64,000 nt of DNA, taken from Sialis fuliginosa (taxonomy: Eukaryota > Arthropoda > Insecta > Megaloptera > Sialidae). The DNA lies in contig OY540810.1 of the NCBI GenBank assembly GCA_961205875.1, positions 10,478,001-10,542,000 of the forward strand, read 5' to 3'. This document shows, one piece after another, positions 36,029 to 47,129 of this stretch; the first letter of the stretch is position 1, and every line of letters begins with the position of its first letter. The translations under genes were made by a program, and so were the position numbers. The notes beneath the pieces were generated by a model. That model did not search any database and had not been told where the DNA came from. It was given only the letters and a program-made list of their open reading frames with translations.

Positions 36029-36030
36029 AA

Positions 36031-37881
36031 ATGAGTGCAAAGAAGTTTCTTACGGTCGCTGAGATCGCTGCCATGTTTGAAGACGATGAGTTTGTTGCCG
36101 ATCTCAAGAGAAATGATACTGATGATGTCAATGTTTCCATCATACCACCAGATTCGAGCAATCTAACGGATTTGGAAGATTTAGACGAGGACGTATTAGA
36201 AGACACTGACCTGAGAAATGATCGGGACGTTGCAGGAACGTTGGAGTTATTTGTACCTGAAGTTCTCGACGACGAGAATATTGCAGCACCATCAACATCA
36301 TCAACCATAGATAATACTAATAAGAAACGAAAATTTAATGAATCCATGCCAAATACACACGTAGCAGTAAATAAGCAAAGTCAAAAATCGAAAAAGAAAG
36401 TTGATGTAATAAATTGGGAGAGTGTGTCTCCAAAATACAGTAAAACAAATTCTGCATCTAAAGATAAATGTGAAAACGTCCACGAAATTCTGTGGGAAAA
36501 CTCAGCTGTTGATATATTTGAGCAAATGTTCTCGGAAGATATATTCCAGCTTATTCTAGAACAGAGTGAATTATATGCTCGACAAAAGAATACAATTAGC
36601 TTCAATCTTGATCTTGAACATCTGAAGAAATTTATCGGAATTTTGATTATAAGTGGTTACCATAAATTACCTCAGGAGGACATGTATTGGAAGCAGGCAT
36701 CTGATGCCGGTGTACCTATAGTCTTCAACTCAATGTCGAGAAGTAGATTTAGAGAAATAAAACGATATATTCACTTGAATGACAACAGCAAATTGGACAA
36801 AAATGACCGATTTTTCAAACTCAGAAAGTACTTCGATCTTCTACAGAAGAACTTCACGAAATTTGGCGTTTTTCATAGCAAACTCTCTATAGATGAGATG
36901 ATGGTCCGCTATTATGGAAAACACCCTACTAAAATGTACATGCATGGAAAACCAATCAAATTTGGGTACAAAATTTGGTGCATGTGTAGTTCTAGCGGAT
37001 ATTTATACAATTTTGATCCTTATTCTGGCAAGTCAAATGATGAAAACGTGAAACCCTTGGGTTGTAGAGTTGTGAAAATGTTGATAAAGGCGATCCCACC
37101 CGACAACATGGAAGATCATGAAGTCTTTTTTGACAATTTTTTTACTGGACATGAAATTCTAACAGAACTAAGAGACATCAAATTGAAAGCAACGGGAACG
37201 GTTCGCGAAAATCGAACAAAGCAATGTCCATTTATGGCATGCAAAGAAATGGAGAAAAAGAAAGAAAGAGGATATTATGAAAGACAATTTGACAAAGATA
37301 GCGAAATTCTTATGGTGCGTTGGAATGATAATAGAGCTGTAACTATGGCTTCAAATTATAGTGATGTCTTTCCATTAGGAAATACGAAACGATATTCCAG
37401 AAAAGATAAACAGAGAGTAACAATTCCAATACCCCGTTTGTTTAGCGAATATAACAGTCACATGGGTGGTGTCGACTTATTAGATAAGCAAATATCATTA
37501 TACAGAACAAGAATTCGGTCTAAAAAATGGTGGTGGCCATTATTTACCCAATTTATAGATATAGCCATAGTAAACACTTGGAGACTATACCAAATAGCTC
37601 ACCCGGATGAAGATACGACGCTGCTAGATATAAGACGAAAAATAGTCCTTGCTTACTTGTGCCCCACAAAATTACCACGTAAAAGACCTGGGCCACAAAA
37701 ATCAAAGGTTGTTGGGGGAAGAGTAAGTTCTGAAGTGCGATTTGACAGAATTGATCACATAATAATACCAATAGACACTCAAAGGAGATGTGCTGCTTGT
37801 GGCAAGAAAACAACAAGAATATGTAGACGTTGTGACGTACCACTGCATGATAAATGTTTTGCAGAGTTTCATACGCCATAA
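36031..37881 (+). CDS. piggyBac-family transposase, 616 aa
   Basis: DDD-type transposase that cuts the element at its ends through hairpin intermediates and inserts it at TTAA without leaving a footprint; it acts in the nucleus. Residues 1-90 are acidic and low-complexity, usual for the N-terminus, and KKRK near 98-101 could serve nuclear import. The core follows. Catalytic aspartates sit in LSIDEMMV (D288), VFFDNFFTG (D368) and MGGVDLLD (D482, with D485 as the usual fourth). The C-terminus carries a cysteine-rich zinc-binding domain: C587, C590, C598, C601, H606, C609, H614. Length is close to the roughly 590-residue family norm. The ATG was chosen because it opens the frame just after the predicted acceptor site and the upstream ATG is out of frame. 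All key residues are present and no stop or shift is seen, so the enzyme could be active. It is visibly less AT-rich than its flanks. Confidence 0.97.
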   Translation: MSAKKFLTVAEIAAMFEDDEFVADLKRNDTDDVNVSIIPPDSSNLTDLEDLDEDVLEDTDLRNDRDVAGTLELFVPEVLDDENIAAPSTSSTIDNTNKKRKFNESMPNTHVAVNKQSQKSKKKVDVINWESVSPKYSKTNSASKDKCENVHEILWENSAVDIFEQMFSEDIFQLILEQSELYARQKNTISFNLDLEHLKKFIGILIISGYHKLPQEDMYWKQASDAGVPIVFNSMSRSRFREIKRYIHLNDNSKLDKNDRFFKLRKYFDLLQKNFTKFGVFHSKLSIDEMMVRYYGKHPTKMYMHGKPIKFGYKIWCMCSSSGYLYNFDPYSGKSNDENVKPLGCRVVKMLIKAIPPDNMEDHEVFFDNFFTGHEILTELRDIKLKATGTVRENRTKQCPFMACKEMEKKKERGYYERQFDKDSEILMVRWNDNRAVTMASNYSDVFPLGNTKRYSRKDKQRVTIPIPRLFSEYNSHMGGVDLLDKQISLYRTRIRSKKWWWPLFTQFIDIAIVNTWRLYQIAHPDEDTTLLDIRRKIVLAYLCPTKLPRKRPGPQKSKVVGGRVSSEVRFDRIDHIIIPIDTQRRCAACGKKTTRICRRCDVPLHDKCFAEFHTP

Positions 37882-37945
37882 GTGTTATTAATTTGTTCAA
37901 TTATTTTCTTGCATTGTCAATATATGTTTAAAAAAAAATTTAAAA

Positions 37946-37951
37946 AATAAA
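37946..37951 (+). terminator. Poly(A) signal of the transposase gene
   Basis: AATAAA 65 bp after the stop codon and still inside the element, within an A-rich tract that makes the exact signal ambiguous. Confidence 0.5.
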
Positions 37952-37997
37952 AAAAAATTAGGTATTTTTTAATTTACATTATTCATATCCTGCCATT

Positions 37998-38014
37998 GTC
38001 CTAAAAATGGGACG
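37998..38014. promoter_or_regulatory. Subterminal palindrome, right
   Basis: GTCCTAAAAATGGGACG is the inverse of the left palindrome. It sits about 130 bp from the right end, whereas the left one is 2 bp from the terminal repeat, so the two ends are asymmetric, as in other piggyBac elements. Confidence 0.6.
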
Positions 38015-38145
38015 GTCTATAATTTTTTTATTTACATAAAAAAAAATTGAGTTTTTATTTTTCCTATTTCAGTTAGCTATTATGAAGGGCCCTCTGTAAT
38101 TTTTTTTTAAATTTTTTGTTTTTTTGAATTATGGCAGGTAATGGG

Positions 38146-38149
38146 TTAA
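38146..38149. repeat. TTAA target duplication, right
   Basis: Exact copy of 35611-35614. Confidence 0.85.
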
Positions 38150-38915
38150 AGTGTTATAGATTTTTATCCCAGAACCATCGCATATTTGAAAAAAATGTTT
38201 AAACCAAAAAATTTTTGGTTGTGAGGTGGTAATCGGATAGTAATATTTGTTATTTTAACGTGAATATTTGAAGGTCAATATCATTTTTTTAAATAGGAAC
38301 CTATCTTTTTTATTTAGTTATTTTATTCTACGTGAAAACTTTTTTTTGAACAACACAAGTTTTTCAAGATATCTAACAAATTAATTTGAGATTTTTGACT
38401 TTCAAGAATTTTTTGCTCAGAAACCATAAACTTTAGAAAAAATACAATACACAAAAATGTTAAATTTAATTTTTGAATGTTCAAAATCTCGATATTATTT
38501 TGTTTGATATCATGTCAATTTTATGTTGTCCAAAAAAAAGTTTTGAATGAAAGATTTGTGCTTTTTCATGTAGAATAAAGTTATTAAATAAAAACTAGGT
38601 TCCTATTTAAAAAAATTATATTGACCTTCAAATAACCTTGAAGGCCACGTTAAAATAAAAAATAAATATTACTATTCAATTACCCCCTCACAACCAAACA
38701 TTTTTTGGTCGAAAAATGTTTTTCAAATATTCGATGGTTCTGAGATAAAAATCAGTAACACTTTAAATGCCCCACTCTATATATAATGTTTTAATAATCC
38801 ATCAAGAGATTAGTACTTTATATATATATGTTTCGTAACTCTATTAACTATTGGTTATCATCTACTTAATATAAGCTGCTTTACCTTCTCTATTAGTTTG
38901 TTATTAAATAATTGA

Positions 38916-39119
38916 TTGTTTCCATATAAGACGAACAATAAAATCAAGTTTTATAGTAGGTATAAGGTACTTGGAGGTAATAAGGTCTATCGGGTAAAAA
39001 AAAACTGGGAATCAAAAGATAGGTTTAAAGTCGATAGAGCAAGTGGTCTCACAAGAAAATGTGTTCTTCTATCAGCAGAAGATGCAGATAATTTTAAATA
39101 TCCTAATGGCTGTGATTAG
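38916..39119 (+). CDS. Candidate terminal exon or gene fragment
   Basis: The 67-codon frame ends in a stop and reads as hydrophilic, mixed-composition protein (VYRVKKNWESKDRFKVDRAS, then LSAEDADNF), unlike the Phe/Ile/Lys frames elsewhere. AG dinucleotides upstream (CATATAAG, TTTATAGTAG) could be splice acceptors, so the ATG need not be the start. I recognise no family and see no partner exon. It could be a real last exon, a pseudogene piece or chance. Confidence 0.2.
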   Translation: MFPYKTNNKIKFYSRYKVLGGNKVYRVKKNWESKDRFKVDRASGLTRKCVLLSAEDADNFKYPNGCD

Positions 39120-39894
39120 AGTTATTATTGCTCTTAAAACTATTTACCACGTTTAATTTGATCTCAGTTTCCAAATATATGTTGATACTTACAATTGGAT
39201 TAATTTTGAAGATTTTACACTTAGGCTTAATTATAGTACCGTAGTATAATATGGCCTATTTATGTTAATTTAAAAAAAAATTGTTTTGGTTATTGATAGC
39301 ATTTATCTTTTTTGTTTTAATTTATTTATAAGACTGAGAGACAGATTGATAATAAATTTTCTTGTTGACATGAAATGTTTTTCATTTTATTTTAAATTTA
39401 AGTTTAACAGGCCTTATTACCCGCAAGTACCTTATATAAAAGCAGGCCCTATCAGGACAACTGCTATGAGCATCCCACAACCTCCAATTTTTTATCTTAG
39501 AAAAATATACGACTTTTATGTATTGCATGTAATTTTTTCGTTCTGTTAGATTATTCCGAATCAATAAATGAATTTAAAATGGGGCTCAAAAATATTGGTT
39601 GCCCCAGAACTTGAATTTTCTGTGAAACAAACGTTTGGGTGCAACCAATCGATATAATCATTCATTAATATCAAAGTCTGTATAGCGAACTTGGTTATTC
39701 GCCTATAAATAGTCCAGAATATTAACGGCCGTATTTCTGAAACTATTTAATCTACAAAAAATTGTGAGAGACCAAAGTTGTTGGGGATTATCTCTTCTAT
39801 AATATTACTAATAACTATTTTGGTCGTAAGAACAACCTGAAAGGAGATATGAAGACAATTTTGTCGACCCCTATAGATTTGTTTTGGAATTTTG
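39120..39894. other. AT-rich DNA, nothing recognised
   Basis: No feature supported; the 87-codon frame at 39286-39549 overlaps a minus frame and shows no domain. Confidence 0.35.
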
Positions 39895-40005
39895 ATCAGT
39901 GATAATTCAATACTATCGTATAAGTTTGATACCCCAGTTGAATATGCTTCTCAGCTAACAAATTTGGTTATTTATTTTATTTATAATACCGGATACTAGA
40001 ATATA
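39895..40005 (-). mobile_element. CCGGTATTATAA MITE end fragment
   Basis: The inverse strand starts TCCGGTATTATAAATAAA and continues through TTGTTAGCTGAGAAG and GGGGTATCAAACTTAT, matching the left end of the 23256 family. It lies about 30 bp from the fuller copy at 40033. Confidence 0.5.
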
Positions 40006-40032
40006 TTATTCATAACTGATTTATTTGATTCA

Positions 40033-40345
40033 TGTCCGATATTTACTAACAAAATTTGCTAGCTTGTAAGCACTTTCAATACAGGGTATCAAACTTATAG
40101 GACAGTTCTCTTGTGTTTGGCAAGTTTTGCACACGCGTGGTATGTAAATATCAACGGTATTAAAATAGTGGTGATGTTATGAAAATTATTTTGTATGATC
40201 AGATTCGCCAAATGTATTATAATAAATTCACTACTCTAAATACCAAAACTAATCCATAGATAATATCACAAAATTAATACCTCATTTGAAAATCTTTGCA
40301 AGCTAGCAAATTTTGTTAGCTAGTCTGTAATACTACACATAAAAT
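40033..40345. mobile_element. CCGGTATTATAA MITE, copy 2
   Basis: The left end TGTCCGATATTTACTAAC and right end TTAGCTAGTCTGTAATACTA are diverged inverted repeats. The interior shares ACACGCGTGGTATGTAAA and ATTATTTTGTATGATCAGA with 23256..23582. Confidence 0.6.
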
Positions 40346-40549
40346 ACATAAAGAACAATGAACTTTAACTATAAAAAAAAATTCTTGAAAAGAAATTCAA
40401 AGTGTTGTATTCCGTTATAATGCGTAAATATTCTACAGTAACTCGATTCGCTTAGATTTTCCACTTCCTCTCTTGAGTAGAAAACTACACTAGAACAAAA
40501 CACACTAACAATAACGTATTGTACACCCATGTCACTAGATTCTCTCGCA

Positions 40550-40563
40550 CCCCCCCCCCCCCC
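40550..40563. repeat. 14-nt poly-C run
   Basis: Fourteen consecutive C between TCTCGCA and ACCTCAC, unusual in this AT-rich DNA. Length may be unstable. Confidence 0.9.
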
Positions 40564-41044
40564 ACCTCACACACATGAGAGTACTAAATGCGTTCGTATT
40601 AGTGAATGTATTACAATGCCCGTGTTGTTTTCTATTGTTGTAGGAAAAAACGTGGTTTTGTGTTGCCTTTGGTTATTTGTTTTGCTGGTGGATGCTGCTT
40701 AGAAGGTGCAGAACTGTAGAAATATCGTCATGTTAGTAGATACTGCGGCTTTCACATGTAATATTTCATTTAACAACTGTACATACGTGTTGGCGATGGC
40801 GTTGTGTTTTTTCCTTCTTTTTTTTGTCTGTTACTAAAATTTATACTGTCACGCCGTAAATGTAACTGTGGGAAGTGGCACGTATGTGTCAAGTACTAAA
40901 AATGAATTTTACAACACAGTTCGTTGCTAGTGGATGTCCTACATTAGCTTTGAAATATAAATTGATTTTTAAATTTTCTGAGATTTTTAATGTAATTTAT
41001 AGTTTATTTATGTTAAAATATGTAGAATGTATTATTTATAAAAA

Positions 41045-41301
41045 ACTAGCTGTTACCAGTGACTTCGTTCGCGTAATATATATAATAAGATGTCATCCAT
41101 GAAGAGTAATACAGATTTCTGTTATGATAGTCGTTAAAACAGGTCGCGCGTTCAAATGTCATATACTAATTTTTTATCTAATAAATTTTTCGGAAAACAA
41201 AGTAGCCTATGTCCTTCTTCAGGATTCAAGCTATTTCCCGGTTTAGCTGTAAAAAGGTAACCGACAGACACACACTTTCATATTTATAATATTATTATGG
41301 A
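41045..41301 (+). repeat. Retroposon 3' tail, copy 5
   Basis: Starts ACTAGCTGTTACCAGTGACT, contains GGTCGCGCGTTCAAATGTCA, ends TTTATAATATTATTATGGAT. An internal stretch before GGTTTAGCTG is deleted. Confidence 0.7.
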
Positions 41302-42124
41302 TTGATATATTATGTAGAACTTATTAATTTTGATTCTTTTTGTCTGCTGATTTAACAGACAGCTCTTTCATTGTTGTTTGTTACTTGTAGAATGTGTTGT
41401 GTGTGTTTTAGGGATCACAGGGACATAATACGGAATTGGAAGTTGCTGATGGGCCAATCATAGCAGGTGCATACAAACAGGAACTATCCAATATTATAGG
41501 AGTAGAAAGCTCTGTTTTTTAATAGTTATTTTGTTCTTTAATTTAATATTGATATAAAATCTCTTATACACGAAAAAAAATTTATAAAAAAATTACTAAA
41601 TTACCAACCAATAGTATAAGAAAAATTATAACGAGCATTAAAACTTTCATATGAAAATATAATCAAATATAATAATAATCAAATTTCCAATATAAGGAAA
41701 AATTCCTATGCTATGTTTGATGCGTATTTTTACTTTTTCTTGTATTTTATATGAAAAATTATTACGTAGACAGTAGTTTTTACGAATAACTACTACCTAC
41801 ATAACTGTCATCAAGTTGCAATTCAGCACAATAATTTATCCAGAAATTTTTATAGTAAAATATAACATAATTTTTTTTCTAACTTAACAATTTTTATATG
41901 TTGTTTGGTCGATTTTCTTCTAGCTTATCCAATTTTCATTGCTTAGTCACATTTTGTAATAATATTATTAAACATAGCCTAAAATTTGTCTAGATTAATT
42001 GCCTATCCGTTAGTGAAAACCAGCATTAAAATCGGTTTATCCCAATCAAAAAGACAGAAAGCCATATATTTTTGAAAAAATAATTTTAAATTATATTTCA
42101 AATGGTTCATAACAAATGAAATAT
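41302..42124. other. AT-rich DNA, nothing recognised
   Basis: No feature supported. Confidence 0.35.
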
Positions 42125-42244
42125 CTGCCATGAGTGTCATGGAACTTTCTTATACGTATTACAGAGATTGAACAGTGTTCGTGTTCGCCATAGGTACCAT
42201 GGGACTTTCTTATACGTAATACTGACAATGAACAGTGTGTGTGA
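42125..42244 (-). repeat. 60-bp unit in tandem, twice
   Basis: GCCATGAGTGTCATGGAACT... at 42125 repeats at 42185 with period 60. The inverse matches the family segment at 42545-42615 (CACTGTT...TACGTATAAGAAAGT), so the two sites face each other. Confidence 0.6.
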
Positions 42245-42474
42245 TTTTAATTAATTATGTTAAAAAAATATTTCTGACTTAATCATAAATGGTGGAAAAA
42301 ATTAATGAAACATAAATTAAAGATAATAATTATTTACTCAAAAATTTTTATTCAAAACATTTTTCTCTTAAGTGTTTACACCACTTCAACAATAATTCGA
42401 AAATTCAAAAATAGCGAAGAGTAAACATTTGTTTTCGGTTAAGTAATTACTTTAAAAAAAATAATTTTACACAT

Positions 42475-42690
42475 TTGGTGAAGAATATTATTATGTATAG
42501 TTTATGTCCCATTTATTTTATTCTATCTTTTATTAGTTTATCAGAATTTTTTATTGAAAAGTTAGAATCACGTGCACTGTTAACTCTTAGTATTACGTAT
42601 AAGAAAGTCTCGTGTCTCCCATTTCTGATATTTATTATTATAGTAATCATTTTTACTATCTTACCAACGTTTCGTAATACAAAAGTCTTT
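42475..42690 (+). repeat. Dispersed repeat, GATTTTGATAGAAA family copy 3
   Basis: Shares TAGAA.CACGT.CACTGTT and TACGTATAAGAAAG.C.CGTG with 6170-6240. Confidence 0.4.
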
Positions 42691-44737
42691 TAATTTTTAT
42701 ATTTCTATAAGGATTTACAAAAACAATACAACAAACAAAAAATACACCCACTTAAAATCTAACGATATAAAAACAAAGTTAACGTTACATTAAAACATAA
42801 AATGTTATTAGGCAGTGAAAATATTTATTATAATATACATTGTACGCTCGCATTTATCAGTGTGTTTTATAATTTAGTGACTAAATTACGCGTGTAAAAT
42901 AATGCTACACTTTTTGCGTGAGTTTGCTACATTTTATGATAAAATCGTAGATAATTTGTCCACAAATACCTTATTCTCTAAAGCCATGGAAATTTTGACA
43001 TTATGTTTATAATTTTTTGTAATTTAATCTCACCTGTATACACTTGTTAACGATTTTATAATATGTTTTAAGAATAACTTGCGAATTGTTCGTTAATTAT
43101 TGTACGAGGTAAACGAATTTAATTGTGCACTAAAACAATTATTTATAATACAAATATAATAATTAAATGGTGTTGATTGCTAGAATAGTAATTATAAATT
43201 TTCTCTGTGTGAAATAAATTGAAAATTAATTTATATGTTGTTGTTTTTAATTTATATGTTAGTGTCAGTATGATGTGTCACTGGTGACATATGTATATTA
43301 ATAAAGTACTTTAAAATGCAAAGAAATACATACAAACTCTATCCTTCGTTTTTTTAATAAATAATTATGCCTGGCGCGTATTAAAAAATACAATTGATAT
43401 TTTCTAAAAAATATATTGAAATGAAGAAAACATCAATTTTAGTTGAAATGTAGGCATTATTTGGCAGTCATCACTGTCACTGAGACATGGCCCCCATATC
43501 TTATCGCGGGCTTACGGACTAGAACTTCCAGTGGGTCCTTCTCACTACGAAAACTAAGATTATTTTTATTATGATTTGAACAAAAAAACAAAAGCTGTTG
43601 ACTCACTGCGCCGTGCTCTCTTTAGTTCCGGGCCCCCAGTGTAGAGCCCTATCAATTGAGATATGGTATCAACGTTTTTAGAACAGCCAGTCGCACGGTT
43701 ATTCACCGATTTCGTAATACACGCGGATGAACCCGCGGGGAATTCCTAGTTTTATAAAATATATGCCACTATTCCAAATAAGCCAGTTTTAAATTTCCAA
43801 AAATCAAAGATCTCTCCGAATTTATACCACAGTAAAAATATCCAATCAATCAAGTGACTTTTTGTTCTCCAACTGTGTTATTGATAGCAAACGAAACCGT
43901 GAACGAGCCCCATTCACAAGAAGTAATGAAAAATACGGTGAGACCTCGAGCTTGAGCGATAGACAACAACAAAAAAAAGTGTACACTACGTCGAGCAAAA
44001 GTGTGAGTAATTGCACATTGTACTCGAGGTAAACGTTGGCGGGCTTGAGAACGGCTGCAAATGGAACGTAATGTGCAAAAAAGCTAACGAACATAAAACA
44101 AATACTTGAACAAGATTCTCAACACAGGTGAAGCCCGGCTATGTGACGTACAAATCCTTCGTTAGATGGAGCTACATGTTTAACTCTACTCGCCACTCTC
44201 AATGGGTGGATAATTTATTTTGTATTCTTTTATAGATGTCGTCCTTTTTCCACACGGAGTTTTCTAAATATTACATTATTAACACTTATTCTATATGATT
44301 TATCTTTAGGACTATTGAATACAGTAGGGTAGATATTTTCCACAGTAAATCGCGTATAAAAAATTGCTTTAAAAAGACATTGCTTACATTGTAAAATAAG
44401 GGATACGTACGTTTCATAATTTTCTAAAACAGCGTTAAACCAGCCAAATCAATTAATTAAAAATCAACTAAAATTCACGAAAATAAGAATGTCTAAAAAA
44501 TCTGAAAAAATTAATCTAAAACTCAAAATAAAATAAGTCTATTAAATTCAATTTTATTTATTAAATTTTATTGAAAGGAACAACTATATTTTTTTCTTCA
44601 AAATTATTATCCTTGAAGTGCAGCTTTCGTTAGATACTCCACTCGCCAAAACGAGGAATCCCTGAATTTTCAAGAAAATCGCACCGCGTAACTTCAAATC
44701 CGCATAAAAAGAGACCCTACCGTATTATTATTAACTT
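42691..44737. other. Mixed intergenic DNA with two GC-richer patches
   Basis: Patches at 43480-43760 (GTTCCGGGCCCCCAGTG, AACCCGCGGGGAATTCC) and 43840-44160 are less AT-rich and not repeated here. The 82-codon minus frame at 43846-44094 shows no domain. They may be a decayed retroposon or non-coding exon; I cannot decide. Confidence 0.3.
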
Positions 44738-44920
44738 AATATTATAAATGCGAAAGTAACTCTGTCTGTTACCTTTTCACGATCTTGTATCACTTTGGCA
44801 GGGAGATTGTTTGCATCCTGAGGAAGGACATAGGGAGTGAGTGTACTTTGTATCCCGAAAAATTGATTAGATAAAAAAAATACAAATTCCACGAGGACGA
44901 AGTCGCGGGTAACAACTAGT
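44738..44920 (-). repeat. Retroposon 3' tail, copy 6
   Basis: Inverse copy: TAATATTATAAATGCGAAAG at the left, CGAAGTCGCGGGTAACAACT at the right. Confidence 0.7.
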
Positions 44921-45007
44921 ATTAAATAAAAATTAATAACTCTTGAAGAGAATGAGATGCTGTAGTTCTCTTAACCGTTTCATGCATACATTTTTCTTTG
45001 GGTTCAA

Positions 45008-45460
45008 TGAACTTAAAATTTGTCACTCGTGGGTTTTTGGGGTCGCTGATGACGAATCTGAGCACAGAATTTAAAAATTCAAAATTCAAAATGGCGGATC
45101 CAATATGGCGGATAAAAGTACAAAAAGTTGCTCGATGAAAGTGAAAATGGGCACTCGGGGGTTTTTGAGGTCGCTGATGTCGAATCTGAGCACAGAATTT
45201 CAAAATTCAAAATGGCGGATCCAATATGGCGGACAAAAGTACAAAAAGTTTTATCATTTTTGTCCGCCATATTAGATCCGCCATTTTGAATTTTTGACTT
45301 CAGATTCATAATCAGCGACCCCAAAAACCCCCGCATACTAGTTTTCAGCGTAATCTAATAAATTTTATCTTTTTTGACCGCCATATTGGATCCATCATTT
45401 TGAATTGTGAATTTTTGACTTCAGATTTATAATCAGCGACCCCAAAAACCTTTATAAAAC
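45008..45460. repeat. Palindromic ATGGCGG satellite, four units
   Basis: Two head-to-tail units of about 125 bp (45008, 45135) face two inverted units (from 45262 and 45353), with the centre near 45250. Each forward unit has GTTTTTGRGGTCGCTGATG and AATGGCGGATCCAATATGGC; the inverted units carry the complement. Seven intact ATGGCGG/CCGCCAT sites result, with an eighth mutated. The frames at 44922-45336 are shadows of the repeat. Confidence 0.85.
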
Positions 45461-46984
45461 TGATTACCGATTTTTTTACTGTAATAGATTTGCCACAGTT
45501 ACATTTAATCTGCAAAATAGCTACTTTCTTGCTCTTTATTTATTTATAAAATGCAGTAATTGTTTAATTAAAAAAGCGCATATTACTTTTCTTTTATAAC
45601 AATTGATGTCCTAGGATACTTACGAAATGAATTTAGTCAATATAAGTGCATGAAATATATGTTATAATATTAAAAAACTGAATTAGAAAAGGTGTTGCTG
45701 TACAGCAACACTATGCAACAAAGGGTTAAGAAGAATTTTCGGACAGATATTAATCTGAAGCTTTTTGCTTAAAAATATATCCTAGTTGCAAATATAAAAA
45801 AAAATCTTTTTGGCTATTTTTTAATAGTTTCGTTATTTAATAATGTTTATTTTTATTTTCAGGTATGTGCAGTTAAATACGGTTCATAAATTAAGATAAT
45901 AATATTTTATCTCATTTTATTGGCTACTTACATTAATAAATTATTTATATTCTCATGTGTTTAAGGGGTAAAATCTAAATGAATGTTTTTTTTTAGGATT
46001 TTTTGAGGGTATACAAAGTTGACAATTAAATAAAATAAAAATGGTATGTTATTTATTGATTATTGATGTTTGAAAAATCATTTATAAAATATAATTTTTA
46101 TAAAAAAATGGAAAATATATATTGACAGGGTCCTGTTGGAAAAATGGCGCCTCACTGTCGGCATCATATCTGCTCGAAATTTTGATGAATCTGAAAAATT
46201 AAAAATGATAAAAGTTTACCGTTATCGTCCATCGAGCTTTTTTTTAAATTTTTATGACATTTTTTTGTACAAAATTTTGGGTTTTAATTGTCAATAAAAA
46301 AAACTAAATAAATTATTACTTAACTGATAAGAGAGCCTACATTAATTACGTAGATTAGGATGATTTTCGAAATTTTTGACTCCCCTCTTTGTCTTGTAAA
46401 GTATTAGTGGACTTCAACCCCCATCCTTAAGTAAGATTGTTCTTTCATCGGAATTCCTCATAAATCAAATACAATCACATCAAATAAAATATAATTTTAT
46501 TATTTTTGAATAGTATTTTTCTATTTTTCAATTAAAAATATTTAATTGATATAATATATGAATTAACGTATTTTAAAATAATTAATTAGAAAAAAAGACT
46601 GTAAGTTACGCTTTGGACTCTTCCCTAAGTAAGTTTTCGTATACAATGTATTTTTATGGAACTTCCCTTCTCGTTAGTAAATAATTTTTTATATAAATAA
46701 TTTTCATGATAAATATAACACATTTGCATAAGCAAGTGAAAAAAATAATATCAAAAATATTTCAATATTTTTTTTAATATATATTTTTGTCAGCTGGAAA
46801 TCGTTTTCTCGCAACTCCTGGTGTTTGTTGTTAGTGTGTATTATGTTGTCAAAGTGTCGGCAACACAGGGACACAAGATAAAATAGGGTGTTATGGACCT
46901 GTCATGGGAAAAATAATACTCGTAAAATAATTACAATAAAAAAAGACAAAGAGGCACAGTAGTAACTGTGCTGTATTTAATAAC
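45461..46984. other. AT-rich DNA, one element fragment
   Basis: 45731-45790 (AATTTTCGGACAGATATTAA and on) matches the right half of the CAGGATG elements at 9940 and 10440. Otherwise nothing recognised. Confidence 0.4.
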
Positions 46985-46986
46985 TA

Positions 46987-47129
46987 CAGTGGAACCTCGT
47001 TAGTACGTTTTGCTTTAGTATGTTTTTCGCCATAGTAATTTTTTTTAGGTTCAGGTATTTCTCCAAAAAATATTTCGTTAGTACTTTTTCCCCAGGTCTC
47101 GTCAAAAACGTAATAACGAGACTACACTG
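46987..47129. mobile_element. pogo/Tigger-like MITE, 143 bp
   Basis: The ends CAGTGGAACCTCGTTAGTACG and (inverse of right end) CAGTGTAGTCTCGTTATTACG are inverted repeats, flanked by TA on each side (46985-46986, 47130-47131). A CAGT...GAACCTCGTTA terminus is typical of pogo-group Tc1/mariner elements. It has no coding capacity. Confidence 0.7.

Larger units (their letters stand above)
35615..38145 (+). mobile_element. Complete piggyBac-family transposon, 2531 bp
   Basis: The left end CCCATTACCCGCC and right end GGCAGGTAATGGG are 13-bp inverted repeats with one mismatch, bounded by TTAA on both sides. Subterminal palindromes occur near both ends. One intact transposase gene, with TATA box and poly(A) signal, fills the interior. 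A length near 2.5 kb and these ends are standard for an autonomous piggyBac element. No frameshift or stop interrupts the frame, and the two TTAA copies are exact. Insertion therefore looks comparatively recent next to the decayed repeats around it. Confidence 0.92.
35598..38779. mobile_element. Host TA-type element split by piggyBac
   Basis: The left end TA-CATGATGGGACATTTAAAG (bridging the insertion) matches the inverse of the right end GCCCCACTCTA-TA and the related end CAGGGTGAGGCATTTAAAG at 53297. About 250 bp inside each end is inverted and alike (CAGAACCATCG, GAAGGTCAATAT, AATAGGAACCTA). Without the insertion the element is about 650 bp. No transposase frame is seen. The TA flanks fit a Tc1/mariner-type mechanism. 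Confidence 0.65.

Noticed and set aside
35903..36030. Upstream ATG as an extended transposase start
   Set aside because: Splicing at the predicted sites gives a stop after 14 codons; unspliced reading is also not in the transposase frame.
36018..37900. Minus-strand and overlapping frames across the transposase region
   Set aside because: Shadows of the 616-codon plus frame, without domains.
43640..43690. tRNA-like D-arm (TCTCAATTGATAGGGC, minus strand)
   Set aside because: No B box in the expected direction and no acceptor stem.
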